In this document: positions 19,603-28,198 of the stretch, piece after piece | How positions within the stretch are numbered: the first letter of the stretch is position 1 | How the letters are laid out: each line of letters opens with the position of its first letter | NCBI GenBank assembly: GCA_020438865.1 | Contig: JAGQTU010000029.1 | Coordinates: 1 to 42,220 of the forward strand | Direction of reading: 5' to 3' | From: Mycobacterium sp. | GTDB lineage: Bacteria; Actinomycetota; Actinomycetes; Mycobacteriales; Mycobacteriaceae | DNA length: 42,220 nucleotides | Program-made: the position numbers and the translations under genes | The notes under the pieces: model-generated | Told to the model about the DNA's origin: nothing | The model's input: only the letters and a program-made list of their open reading frames with translations | Databases searched by the model: none

Positions 19603-21759
19603 ATGTCGTCGAGCAACCCAGCCAGCGGTTCAACGCTGATCACGGTGTGGCCCGGCACCCCGTACCCGCTCGGCGCCACCTACGACGGCGCCGGCACCAA
19701 CTTCTCGTTGTTCTCCGAGGTGGCCGAGAAGGTCGAACTCTGCCTGATCGAGAAGGACGGCACCGAGATCCGGGTCCGGCTCGACGAGGTCGACGGGCAC
19801 GTCTGGCACGCCTACCTGCCCACCATCACCCCGGGGCAGCGGTACGGATTCCGGGTCTACGGCCCGTGGGATCCCAGCGCGGGCCATCGTTGTGACCCGA
19901 GCAAGCTGCTGCTGGACCCCTACGGCAAGTCGTTCCACGGCGACTTCACCTTCACCCAGGCGCTGTACTCCTACGACCTCAATGCCGACGATCTGGCCTC
20001 CGGCGGCACCCCGCCGATGGTGGATTCGGCCGGGCACACCATGACCAGCGTGGTGATCAACCCGTTCTTCCACTGGGGCTCGGACCATCCGCCGCGCACC
20101 CCCTATCACGAGACCATCATCTACGAGGCGCACGTCAAGGGCATGACCCAGGCGCATCCGGGCATCCCCGAGGAACTCCGCGGGACCTATGCCGGCCTGG
20201 GCCACCCGGCGATCATCGACCACCTGAAATCGCTGAACGTCACCGCGATCGAGCTGATGCCGGTGCACCAGTTCATGCACGATCATCGGCTGCTCGACCT
20301 CGGGTTGCGAAACTACTGGGGCTACAACACGTTCGGCTTCTTCGCGCCGCACTACCAGTACGCCGCCACCCACCATGCCGGCGCTGCGGTCGCGGAGTTC
20401 AAGACCATGGTGCGATCGTTCCACGAAGCCGGCATCGAGGTGATCCTCGACGTCGTCTACAACCACACCGCCGAAGGCAACCATCTCGGGCCGACGATCA
20501 ACTTCCGCGGCATCGACAACGCCGCCTACTACCGGCTGCTCGACGGCGACCTGCGGCTGTACAAGGATTTCACCGGCACCGGCAACAGTCTCAACGCCCG
20601 GCATCCGCACACGCTGCAGCTGATCATGGACTCGCTGCGCTACTGGGTGCTGGAGATGCACGTCGACGGCTTCCGCTTCGACCTGGCCTCGACGCTGGCC
20701 CGCGAGTTCTACGACGTCGACCGGCTGTCGGCGTTCTTCGACCTGGTGCAGCAGGATCCGGTGGTCAGTCAGGTCAAGCTGATCGCCGAGCCGTGGGATG
20801 TCGGTGAGGGCGGCTACCAGGTCGGCAACTTCCCGGGGCTGTGGACGGAGTGGAACGGCAAGTACCGCGACACCGTGCGCGACTATTGGCGCGGCGAGGC
20901 CGCCACCCTCGGCGAGTTCGCCTCCCGGCTGACCGGCTCGTCGGATCTCTACGAGGACACCGGCCGCCGCCCGAGCGCCTCGATCAACTTCGTCACCTGC
21001 CACGACGGGTTCACCCTCAACGACCTGGTGTCCTACAACGAGAAGCACAACCTGGCCAACGGCGAGGACAACCGGGACGGCGAAAGCCACAACCGGTCCT
21101 GGAACTGCGGTGTCGAGGGCCCCACCGACGACCCGGAGATCCTCGCGCTGCGGCACCGGCAGATGCGCAACATCATGGTCACCCTGATGGTGTCGCAGGG
21201 CACGCCGATGATCGCCCACGGCGACGAGATCGGGCGAACTCAGCACGGCAACAACAACTCCTACTGTCAGGACAACGAGTTGTCCTGGATGGACTGGAGC
21301 CTGCGCGAGACCAACGCCGAGCTGCTCGACTTCGCCCGCAAGGTGACCGCCCTGCGCAAACATCACCCGGTGTTCCGCCGCCGGCGGTTCTTCGAAGGCG
21401 AGCTCATCCGCAGCGGCGACCAGGTCCGGGACATCGCCTGGCTCACCCCGGCGGGCACCGAGATGACGCATGACGACTGGGGCTCCGGCTTCAAGTGCGT
21501 GGCGGTGTTCCTCAACGGCGAGGCCATCACCGCGCCGAACGCCCGCGGCGAGCGGGTGGTGGACGACTCGTTCCTGTTGTGTTTCAACGCGAACAACGAG
21601 CCGGTCGACTTCGTCACCCCCGACGGCGATTACGCCGAGGAATGGACCGCCGTCCTGGACACCTGGCAACCCAGCGGCGACACCGATCTGTTGATCAAGG
21701 CCGGCGAGAAGATCACCGCCGCGCCCCGCTCGGTTCTTGTGCTTCAAAAGACCGCCTAG
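19603..21759 (+). CDS. glgX: Glycogen debranching enzyme GlgX/TreX
   Basis: 718 residues. A GH13 isoamylase-type enzyme that cleaves alpha-1,6 branches of glycogen, supplying linear glucans to TreY. The N-terminal carbohydrate-binding module spans about 15-150 (PYPLGATYDGAGTNFSLFSE). Catalytic residues: nucleophile D360 (VDGFRFDLAST), acid/base E396 (LIAEPWDV) and the transition-state Asp in VTCHDGFTLNDL. The first gene of glgX-treY-treZ, 17 nt before treY. Length and blocks are normal. It is also called treX when linked to treYZ. Confidence 0.95.
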   Translation: MSSSNPASGSTLITVWPGTPYPLGATYDGAGTNFSLFSEVAEKVELCLIEKDGTEIRVRLDEVDGHVWHAYLPTITPGQRYGFRVYGPWDPSAGHRCDPSKLLLDPYGKSFHGDFTFTQALYSYDLNADDLASGGTPPMVDSAGHTMTSVVINPFFHWGSDHPPRTPYHETIIYEAHVKGMTQAHPGIPEELRGTYAGLGHPAIIDHLKSLNVTAIELMPVHQFMHDHRLLDLGLRNYWGYNTFGFFAPHYQYAATHHAGAAVAEFKTMVRSFHEAGIEVILDVVYNHTAEGNHLGPTINFRGIDNAAYYRLLDGDLRLYKDFTGTGNSLNARHPHTLQLIMDSLRYWVLEMHVDGFRFDLASTLAREFYDVDRLSAFFDLVQQDPVVSQVKLIAEPWDVGEGGYQVGNFPGLWTEWNGKYRDTVRDYWRGEAATLGEFASRLTGSSDLYEDTGRRPSASINFVTCHDGFTLNDLVSYNEKHNLANGEDNRDGESHNRSWNCGVEGPTDDPEILALRHRQMRNIMVTLMVSQGTPMIAHGDEIGRTQHGNNNSYCQDNELSWMDWSLRETNAELLDFARKVTALRKHHPVFRRRRFFEGELIRSGDQVRDIAWLTPAGTEMTHDDWGSGFKCVAVFLNGEAITAPNARGERVVDDSFLLCFNANNEPVDFVTPDGDYAEEWTAVLDTWQPSGDTDLLIKAGEKITAAPRSVLVLQKTA

Positions 21760-21776
21760 CGGGAACAAGGCACGCT

Positions 21777-24080
21777 ATGGCCTACCCCGTGCTCTCCACC
21801 TATCGGTTGCAACTGCGCGGATCACAGAGCGGCGAGGCATTCACCTTCGCCGACGCGGAGAAGTTGCTCGACTATCTGAACGGGCTGGGGGTGAGCCATC
21901 TGTACCTGTCCCCCATCCTGACCGCGTCGCCGTCGTCGGCCCACGGCTACGACGTCACCGACCCGACGACGGTGTCGGGTGAACTGGGCGGCGCCGACGG
22001 CCTGGCCCGGCTGTCCGAGGCGGCCAAAGCCCGCGGTCTTGGCCTCGTCGTCGACATCGTGCCCAACCACGTCGGCGTGGAGACACCGGAGAACAACGCG
22101 TGGTGGTGGGACGTCCTGCGGCACGGCCGGGACTCGGAGTTCGCCTCGTTCTTCGACATCGACTGGGACCTGGACCCCGATGGCCGAATCGTGTTGCCGG
22201 TGTTGGGTTCCGACGACGACGTCGCCGGGCTGGCCGTCGACCGCGACGTCCTACGTCTCGGCGATCTCGCCTTCCCCATCGCCCCGGGCACCGACGCCGG
22301 CGCCGGCGCGCAGGTGCACGACCGCCAGCACTACCGGTTGGTCGGCTGGCGCAACGGGGCGTGCGGCTATCGCCGGTTCTTCTCGATCACCTCGCTGGCC
22401 GGATTGCGTCAGGAGGATCCGGCGGTGTTCGAGCGCACCCACGCCGAGGTGGCGCGCTGGTTCGCCGAGGGACTGGTCGACGGTGTGCGCATCGACCATC
22501 CGGACGGCCTCACCGACCCGGCGGGCTACCTGCAGATGCTGCGCCGACTGCTCGGCCCGCAGGCCTGGATCGTGATCGAGAAGATCCTCGCGGTCGGCGA
22601 ACCCTTGGACCTCAGCCTGCCGATCGGCGGTACGACCGGCTACGACGTGCTGCGCGAGGTCGGCGGGGTCTTCATCGATCCAGTCGGCGCCGAGGCGCTG
22701 ACCGCAATGGTGGACTCGGCGGGCTTCGAGTACGCGGCGGTCCCGGACATGCTGCGGGAGTTGAAGATTCGCACGACCACCGAGACGCTGGCCAGCGAGC
22801 TGGCTCGGGTGTGCCGGACCATCAGGGCGGAATCCGGCGCCGGCCATCCCCAGTTGGCCGACGCGGTGGCGGCGCTGTTGACCAACATCGGCGTCTACCG
22901 CTGCGAGTACCCGGTGCTCTCGCAGATCCTGGGCGTGGCCATCGGACACACCGCGGCGGCAGACCCGGGTCTGGCCGCACCGCTCGCGGTGGTGGCCACC
23001 GCGCTGGCCAACCCGGGCGGCGAGTCGGCCGCACGCCTGCAACAGCTGTGCGGAGCGATGACAGCCAAGTCGGTGGAGGACTGCTATTTCTACCGTGACC
23101 CCCGGCTGGTGTCGCTCAACGAAGTCGGCGGTGAGCCGCAGCTCTTCGGGGTCAGCGCCGCGGAGTTCCACCGCAGCGCCGCGGTGCGCGCCCGGCTGTG
23201 GCCGCAGACCATGACGACGCTGTCCACCCACGACACCAAGCGCGGGGAGGATGTCCGGGCCCGGATCGGCGTGCTGTCCCAGGTGCCGTCGCTGTGGGCC
23301 CAGTTGGTCGACCGCTGGGAGGCCCACACCCCCTCCCCCGACCCGCTGACCGGATTATTCCTGTGGCAGAACATCTTCGGCGTGTGGCCCGCAGACGGTG
23401 TGGTGAGCACAGAACTGCGGAGGCGGCTACATGACTACACCGAGAAGGCGATCCGCGAAGCGGCCGCCAAGACGTCGTGGAACGACCCCGACACCGGGTT
23501 CGAGCGGGCCGTGCACGGCTGGCTCGACGCGGTTCTGGACGGACCCGTCGCCACCGAACTCACCGAACTGGTCACCCAGTTGGAGCCGCACGCGCACAAC
23601 GACGCGCTCGGCCAGAAGCTGTTGTCGCTCACCGTTCCCGGTATCCCCGACGTCTACCAGGGCACCGAGTTGTGGGAGGACAGCCTCGTCGACCCGGACA
23701 ACCGCAGGCCCGTCGACTACGCCGAGCGGCTCACCGAGCTGGATCGGCTGGCGCACCCGAAGATTCGGGTGGTCGCGGCCGCCCTGCACGCCCGCCGCGA
23801 CCACCCCGACACCTTCCTGCACGGCGGCTATCTCCCGGTGCTGGCGACCGGTTCGGCCGCGGAGCACGTCGTGGCGTTCCTACGCGGTAACGACGTCCTG
23901 GTGGCGGTGACGCGATGGACGGTGCGGCTGCGCGAGCGGGGCTGGGCCGATACGGTGTTGGCGTTGCCCGACGGCACCTGGACCGACCGGCTCACCGGCG
24001 CGCGGCTGCACGGATCGGTTCACGCCGAGGATCTGTTCGGTTCGCTGCCGATCGCCCTGCTGGAGAAGGCCCATGACTGA
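21777..24080 (+). CDS. treY: Maltooligosyl trehalose synthase TreY
   Basis: 767 residues. A GH13 enzyme that turns the reducing-end alpha-1,4 link of maltooligosaccharides into the alpha,alpha-1,1 link. The start of similarity, STYRLQL, is the family hallmark. Other blocks: HGYDVTDPTTV, VVDIVPNHVG (near 91), nucleophile D240 in DGVRIDHPDGL, E268 in WIVIEKIL, LSTHDTKRGEDVRAR, and near the end VPGIPDVYQGTE. ATG 21777 has AAGG 6 nt upstream and follows glgX by 17 nt. The open frame upstream is fortuitous. The 3' end overlaps treZ by 8 nt. Confidence 0.96.
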   Translation: MAYPVLSTYRLQLRGSQSGEAFTFADAEKLLDYLNGLGVSHLYLSPILTASPSSAHGYDVTDPTTVSGELGGADGLARLSEAAKARGLGLVVDIVPNHVGVETPENNAWWWDVLRHGRDSEFASFFDIDWDLDPDGRIVLPVLGSDDDVAGLAVDRDVLRLGDLAFPIAPGTDAGAGAQVHDRQHYRLVGWRNGACGYRRFFSITSLAGLRQEDPAVFERTHAEVARWFAEGLVDGVRIDHPDGLTDPAGYLQMLRRLLGPQAWIVIEKILAVGEPLDLSLPIGGTTGYDVLREVGGVFIDPVGAEALTAMVDSAGFEYAAVPDMLRELKIRTTTETLASELARVCRTIRAESGAGHPQLADAVAALLTNIGVYRCEYPVLSQILGVAIGHTAAADPGLAAPLAVVATALANPGGESAARLQQLCGAMTAKSVEDCYFYRDPRLVSLNEVGGEPQLFGVSAAEFHRSAAVRARLWPQTMTTLSTHDTKRGEDVRARIGVLSQVPSLWAQLVDRWEAHTPSPDPLTGLFLWQNIFGVWPADGVVSTELRRRLHDYTEKAIREAAAKTSWNDPDTGFERAVHGWLDAVLDGPVATELTELVTQLEPHAHNDALGQKLLSLTVPGIPDVYQGTELWEDSLVDPDNRRPVDYAERLTELDRLAHPKIRVVAAALHARRDHPDTFLHGGYLPVLATGSAAEHVVAFLRGNDVLVAVTRWTVRLRERGWADTVLALPDGTWTDRLTGARLHGSVHAEDLFGSLPIALLEKAHD

Positions 24081-25794
24081 CTTCGCCGTGTGGGCACCGT
24101 TGCCCAAGCTGGTGCGACTCGACGTCGACGGAACGTTGCACGACATGACCGCCGACGATTCCTGGTGGCGCGCCAGCGTGGACTGCGCCGCCGATGCCCG
24201 GTACGGCTTCCTGCTCGACGACGACCCGGCCGTGCTGCCCGATCCCCGGTCCCCCCGCCAGCCCGACGGGGTGCACGAACGCTCCCAGCTGTGGGATCCC
24301 GCCGACGCGCGCTGGACCGATCAGCAGTGGCGCGGCCGCTCGATCGAGGGGGCGGTGATCTACGAACTGCACACCGGAACGTTCACCGCGGCAGGCACGT
24401 TCGACTCCGCGATCGACAAGCTCGACTACCTGGTGGACCTCGGCGTCGACTTCGTCGAACTGATGCCGGTCAACGCGTTCAACGGCACCCACGGTTGGGG
24501 CTACGACGGGGTGCTGTGGTACGCCGTGCACGAGCCCTACGGCGGCCCGGACGGTCTGGTTCGCCTGATCGACGCCTGCCATGCGCGCGGCCTCGGCGTG
24601 CTGATCGACGCGGTGTTCAACCACCTCGGACCGTCGGGCAACTACCTGCCGCAGTTCGGTCCCTACCTGTCGTCGGTGAGCAATACCTGGGGCGAAAGCC
24701 TCAATCTGGCCGGCCCCGATGCCGACGAGGTGCGGCGCTACATCATCGACTGCGCACTGCGGTGGATGCGTGACTTCCACGCCGACGGGCTGCGCCTGGA
24801 CGCGGTGCACGCCCTGGTGGACAACACCGCCATCCACATCCTTGAGGAGATGGCCGCCGAAACCGACGCCCTGTCAGCGGAGTTGGGACGCCCGCTGTCG
24901 CTGATCGCCGAAAGCGATCTCAACGACCCGCGGCTGATCACCCCGCGCGACCACGGCGGCTACGGGCTGACGGCACAGTGGGACGACGACATCCACCACG
25001 CGATCCACACCGCGGTGTCGGGTGAACGGCAAGGCTACTACGCCGATTTCGGCTCGATGTCGGCCCTGGCCACCACCCTGCGTAACGGCTATTTCCACGC
25101 CGGCACCTACTCGTCATTCCGGCACCGCCGCCACGGCCGGCCACTGGACAAGTCGCTGATCCCGGCCACCCGGCTGATGGCCTACACCTGCACCCACGAC
25201 CAGGTGGGCAACCGGGCCGTCGGGGACCGACCGTCGCAGAACCTGGACCACGGCCAGCTCGCCATCAAGGCGGCGCTGGCGCTCGGATCACCCTATACCG
25301 CAATGCTTTTCATGGGTGAGGAGTGGGCGTCATCACGCCCTTTCCAGTTCTTCAGCTCGCACCCCGAACCGGAGCTGGCCAGGGCAACCGCCGATGGACG
25401 CAAGGCGGAATTCGCCGACCACGGCTGGGACGCCGCGGAGATCCCCGACCCGCAGGACCCGGAGACCTTCCTGCGCTCCAAGCTGGATTGGGCCGAGGTC
25501 TCCGACTCCGAGCACGCCCGCATGCTCGGCTTCTACCGCGACCTGATCGCACTGCGGCACAGCGAACCCGCGATGGCCGACCCGTGGCTGACACAACTCA
25601 CCGTCGACTACGACGAGGAGCAGCGCTGGATCATCATGCGGCGCGGCCCGATCGCGATCGCCTGCAACTTGGGCGAGGAGCCGGTCCGAGTGCCCGTCAC
25701 CGGCGAGGTGTTGCTGCGGTGGGGCAAGACCGATGTCGCGCCCGACGGCGCGACCCTGCCCGGCCATTCCGTAGCGATCCTGCGGACTCCGTGA
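24073..25794 (+). CDS. treZ: Maltooligosyl trehalose trehalohydrolase TreZ
   Basis: 573 residues. A GH13 enzyme that releases trehalose from the maltooligosyl-trehalose made by TreY. A short N-terminal domain (FAVWAPLPKLVRLDV) precedes the barrel. Catalytic residues: D243 in DGLRLDAVHAL, E280 in LIAESDLND, and D376 in CTHDQVGNRAVGDR. The start overlaps the treY end by 8 nt (ATGACTGA), so expression is coupled. Trehalose is a precursor of mycolate-bearing glycolipids and a stress solute in mycobacteria. The operon ends here, and the next gene is convergent 32 nt away. Confidence 0.96.
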   Translation: MTDFAVWAPLPKLVRLDVDGTLHDMTADDSWWRASVDCAADARYGFLLDDDPAVLPDPRSPRQPDGVHERSQLWDPADARWTDQQWRGRSIEGAVIYELHTGTFTAAGTFDSAIDKLDYLVDLGVDFVELMPVNAFNGTHGWGYDGVLWYAVHEPYGGPDGLVRLIDACHARGLGVLIDAVFNHLGPSGNYLPQFGPYLSSVSNTWGESLNLAGPDADEVRRYIIDCALRWMRDFHADGLRLDAVHALVDNTAIHILEEMAAETDALSAELGRPLSLIAESDLNDPRLITPRDHGGYGLTAQWDDDIHHAIHTAVSGERQGYYADFGSMSALATTLRNGYFHAGTYSSFRHRRHGRPLDKSLIPATRLMAYTCTHDQVGNRAVGDRPSQNLDHGQLAIKAALALGSPYTAMLFMGEEWASSRPFQFFSSHPEPELARATADGRKAEFADHGWDAAEIPDPQDPETFLRSKLDWAEVSDSEHARMLGFYRDLIALRHSEPAMADPWLTQLTVDYDEEQRWIIMRRGPIAIACNLGEEPVRVPVTGEVLLRWGKTDVAPDGATLPGHSVAILRTP

Positions 25795-25826
25795 ACGCGA
25801 ACGCCGAGTTTGCTGCGACGGGTGAA

Positions 25827-26645
25827 TCAGCCCTTTTCGTGGAACCGGCCGTTGCGGCGCGGAAGTCCGGGAAGGAGGGCGGGTACCCGCTCGCGATAGC
25901 GGCGGTAGGGTTCACCGAGAGCGTCGACCAGGTCGTGTTCCTCGATCGGGATCGCGACGAAGATGTAAGCGGTCATCGTGACGGCAAACAGCAGATGACC
26001 GGCGGTCATGGTCGGGGTTGCCCAGAACGCGATCAGGAAGCCCAGCAGCAACGGGTGGCGGATCAAGCGGTAGGCGAAGACCTCCCGGAACCCCTTCTCG
26101 CCCTGCGGCTTCGCCCGCAGGAGATGCGCCACCTGACTCAGCCCGAATAGATCGAAGTGGTCGATCATGAACGTCGCAGCCAGCGCGGTCAGCCAGCCTG
26201 ATGCGGCCAGCACCGACACGGCCAACCGGGCCGGCGTCGGGCCCACCGACCAAACGGAGATTTCGATCGACCGCCACTGCCAGAACACCAGCGCCAGCGC
26301 CGCACTGGAGAGCAGGACGTAGGTGCTGCGCTCGATTGGAACGGGCACATATCGGGTCCACCACCGCTTGAAGGCCGGGCGGGCCATCACGCTGTGCTGT
26401 AAGGCGAACACGACGAGCAGTGCGACGTCGACGATGATCGACTGTGCCATTGGGGCTTCGACGGCACGGTCCACGGACCGCGGCACCGCGATGCCGGTGA
26501 CGAAGCCGACCAGGTAGACGAACGTGGCGAGGAACACGAGGTAGCTGCCTAGGCCGTACAGCAGTACCGCAATGCGACGCACCCCGGTCACCTGGTGTTG
26601 GGCGGGCATCGCACTGTGGCGCACCGGGCATTGGGAGTTGCTCAT
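25827..26645 (-). CDS. mddA: Methanethiol S-methyltransferase (MddA-like, NnrU/ICMT fold)
   Basis: 272 residues with about five to six membrane segments. Blocks HSVMARPAFKRWWTRYVP, ERSTYVLLSSAALALVFWQW and FDLFGLSQV, with a C-terminal RHPLLLGFLIAFW ... PIEEHDL ... GEPYRRYRERVP, match the isoprenylcysteine-methyltransferase-like NnrU family and specifically the MddA group. MddA makes dimethyl sulfide from methanethiol with S-adenosylmethionine. Recognition is by motif; the substrate has not been shown here. ATG 26645 has AAAGGA about 8 nt upstream and lies 22 nt after the FAD-oxidase stop, so the two form an operon. Confidence 0.8.
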   Translation of the reverse strand: MSNSQCPVRHSAMPAQHQVTGVRRIAVLLYGLGSYLVFLATFVYLVGFVTGIAVPRSVDRAVEAPMAQSIIVDVALLVVFALQHSVMARPAFKRWWTRYVPVPIERSTYVLLSSAALALVFWQWRSIEISVWSVGPTPARLAVSVLAASGWLTALAATFMIDHFDLFGLSQVAHLLRAKPQGEKGFREVFAYRLIRHPLLLGFLIAFWATPTMTAGHLLFAVTMTAYIFVAIPIEEHDLVDALGEPYRRYRERVPALLPGLPRRNGRFHEKG

Positions 26646-26667
26646 GATTGGATTCCTTTCGGGCCGG

Positions 26668-28044
26668 CTACAGCGCCGGTCGGATGTTCTGGTTGATGCG
26701 GAAGGTGTTGGCGGGGTCGTACTGCGCTTTGACCTCGGTTAGCCGCCGGTAGTTGGGGCCGTAGGTGGCGCGCACCCGGTCCTGACCTTCGTCCATCATG
26801 AAGTTGACGTAGGCGCCGCCGGCCGAGTGCGGGTGGGTGGCGTTCCAGTAGTCCGCCGTCCACCGCCGCAATGCGTCCGCGTTCGCCGGGTCCGGATCGA
26901 CGCCGGCGATGACCTGAGAGAAATTGACGTCGCGGTAGGCGAACGCGGTGTCGGTCTCTCCGACCCGGTGCACCGCTCCGTCGACCGGGTAGAGGTGCAT
27001 CGTGGAGTGCATCGTCGGCAGTTGCTCGGCGAAGCGGGCATGGGTCGCGACCGCCTCGTCGGAGATCGTCCGGAAGAAGTCGCCGCGCCAATACCACTGC
27101 AACCCTTTGGGATACAGGGCGTCGAAGGTCGACTGCAGCGCAGGGTAAGGCGCCTCACCGATGCCGTCGAACGCTGGCTTCATGGCTCGTACCGGGGCGA
27201 ACACCTCGTCGGCCCGGGCGGGGTCGCCCGTATAACACCAGACCACCGCACAGGCCTTCTGCAGGTGGAAGTCCGCGGGGAACGGGTCAGCCGGCGGAAC
27301 CGTCATCGCCGCGAAGAAGCCGTAGAGGTCCTCGTCCGCCGCGGGGAGGAAGTCGCGATACCAACTCAGGATCTCGGCCGTAGCCGACGCCGGCCACGCC
27401 GTCGGACCGCAGATCACCGTGTGGACCGGGTGCGCGCGGAAGGTGAATGAGGTGACGACGCCGAAGTTGCCGCCACCGCCGCGTAACGCCCAGAACAGAT
27501 CGGGGTGTTGCGACTCCGACGCGGTCACGATCCGTCCGTCGGCGAGGACCACCTCGGCCTCGAGCAGGTTGTCGATGGTGAGGCCAAACTTCCGGGATAG
27601 ATACCCGTGGCCGCCGCCGAGGGTGAGCCCGCCGACCCCGGTCGACGCGATGATGCCCGACGGCGTCGCCAGCCCGTGTGCGTGGGTCGCGGCGTCCACC
27701 TGCCCCCAGGTGGCGCCGCCCTGGACGCGAACGGTGCGCCCATCGGCGTCGACGTCGATGCGGTTGCGCCGGGACAGGTCGATGACGATGCCGCCGTCGA
27801 CCGTTCCGAATCCTGGGCCGTTGTGGCCGCCGCCGCGCACCGCGATCGTCAGTCCGGACCGCTGTGCGTAATCGAGAGCTGAAACGACGTCGTCGACCGA
27901 TCCGCAGCGGACGATCGCCGCCGGTCTCCTGTCGATCATCCCGTTGTGAACCGCGCGGGCCTCGTCATATCCCGGGTCGTCGGGCAGGATGACCTCGCCG
28001 CCGAGCCGAACTCCCGCACCACTGGTTGCATCGGCAACGCTCAT
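26668..28044 (-). CDS. Berberine-bridge-type FAD-dependent oxidase
   Basis: 458 residues. FAD-binding PCMH domain (about 35-210): RGGGHNGPGFG with H74, the usual site of covalent 8-alpha-histidyl FAD; GGATWGQVDAATHAHGLATP; GGLTLGGGHGYLSRKFGLTIDN; WALRGGGGNFGVVTSF. The C-terminal BBE motif is DPANTFRINQNIRP. At the place where bicovalent members carry a cysteine, this protein has SGIIASTGVGG, so only the His link is expected. It oxidises an unknown alcohol, sugar or secondary metabolite. ATG 28044 has AGGAGA 8 nt upstream, which decides it over the longer frame. First gene of a two-gene operon with mddA, divergent from the LAL regulator. Confidence 0.85.
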   Translation of the reverse strand: MSVADATSGAGVRLGGEVILPDDPGYDEARAVHNGMIDRRPAAIVRCGSVDDVVSALDYAQRSGLTIAVRGGGHNGPGFGTVDGGIVIDLSRRNRIDVDADGRTVRVQGGATWGQVDAATHAHGLATPSGIIASTGVGGLTLGGGHGYLSRKFGLTIDNLLEAEVVLADGRIVTASESQHPDLFWALRGGGGNFGVVTSFTFRAHPVHTVICGPTAWPASATAEILSWYRDFLPAADEDLYGFFAAMTVPPADPFPADFHLQKACAVVWCYTGDPARADEVFAPVRAMKPAFDGIGEAPYPALQSTFDALYPKGLQWYWRGDFFRTISDEAVATHARFAEQLPTMHSTMHLYPVDGAVHRVGETDTAFAYRDVNFSQVIAGVDPDPANADALRRWTADYWNATHPHSAGGAYVNFMMDEGQDRVRATYGPNYRRLTEVKAQYDPANTFRINQNIRPAL

Positions 28045-28148
28045 GCCGCCATCTCCTGATCGGTTGTGTGATGTATGCCGAAACGCTATGGCGCGCGGAC
28101 ATCGCGCGTCATGACCACAACAGAGCATTTCCAACGTTCGTCACGATG

Positions 28149-28160
28149 GTCAGATCTGAC
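28149..28160. promoter_or_regulatory. Candidate operator palindrome before the LAL regulator
   Basis: GTCAGATCTGAC is a perfect 12-bp palindrome in the 154-bp spacer between the divergent FAD-oxidase and LAL-regulator genes. A second symmetric element, CGCGCG-N5-CGCGCG, lies at 28092-28108. LuxR-type regulators bind short inverted repeats, so either could be the target. A TACGTT -10-like box (28187-28192) lies 6 nt before ATG 28199. Only position supports the assignment. Confidence 0.4.
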
Positions 28161-28198
28161 TATCGACCCGATGGCGGTTGCGCCGCTACGTTGTGGAA

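Noticed and set aside
19630-21768. A 712-codon minus-strand open frame opposite glgX
   Set aside because: Same shadow effect. The plus-strand frame has all GH13 catalytic blocks, and the minus frame shows no family.
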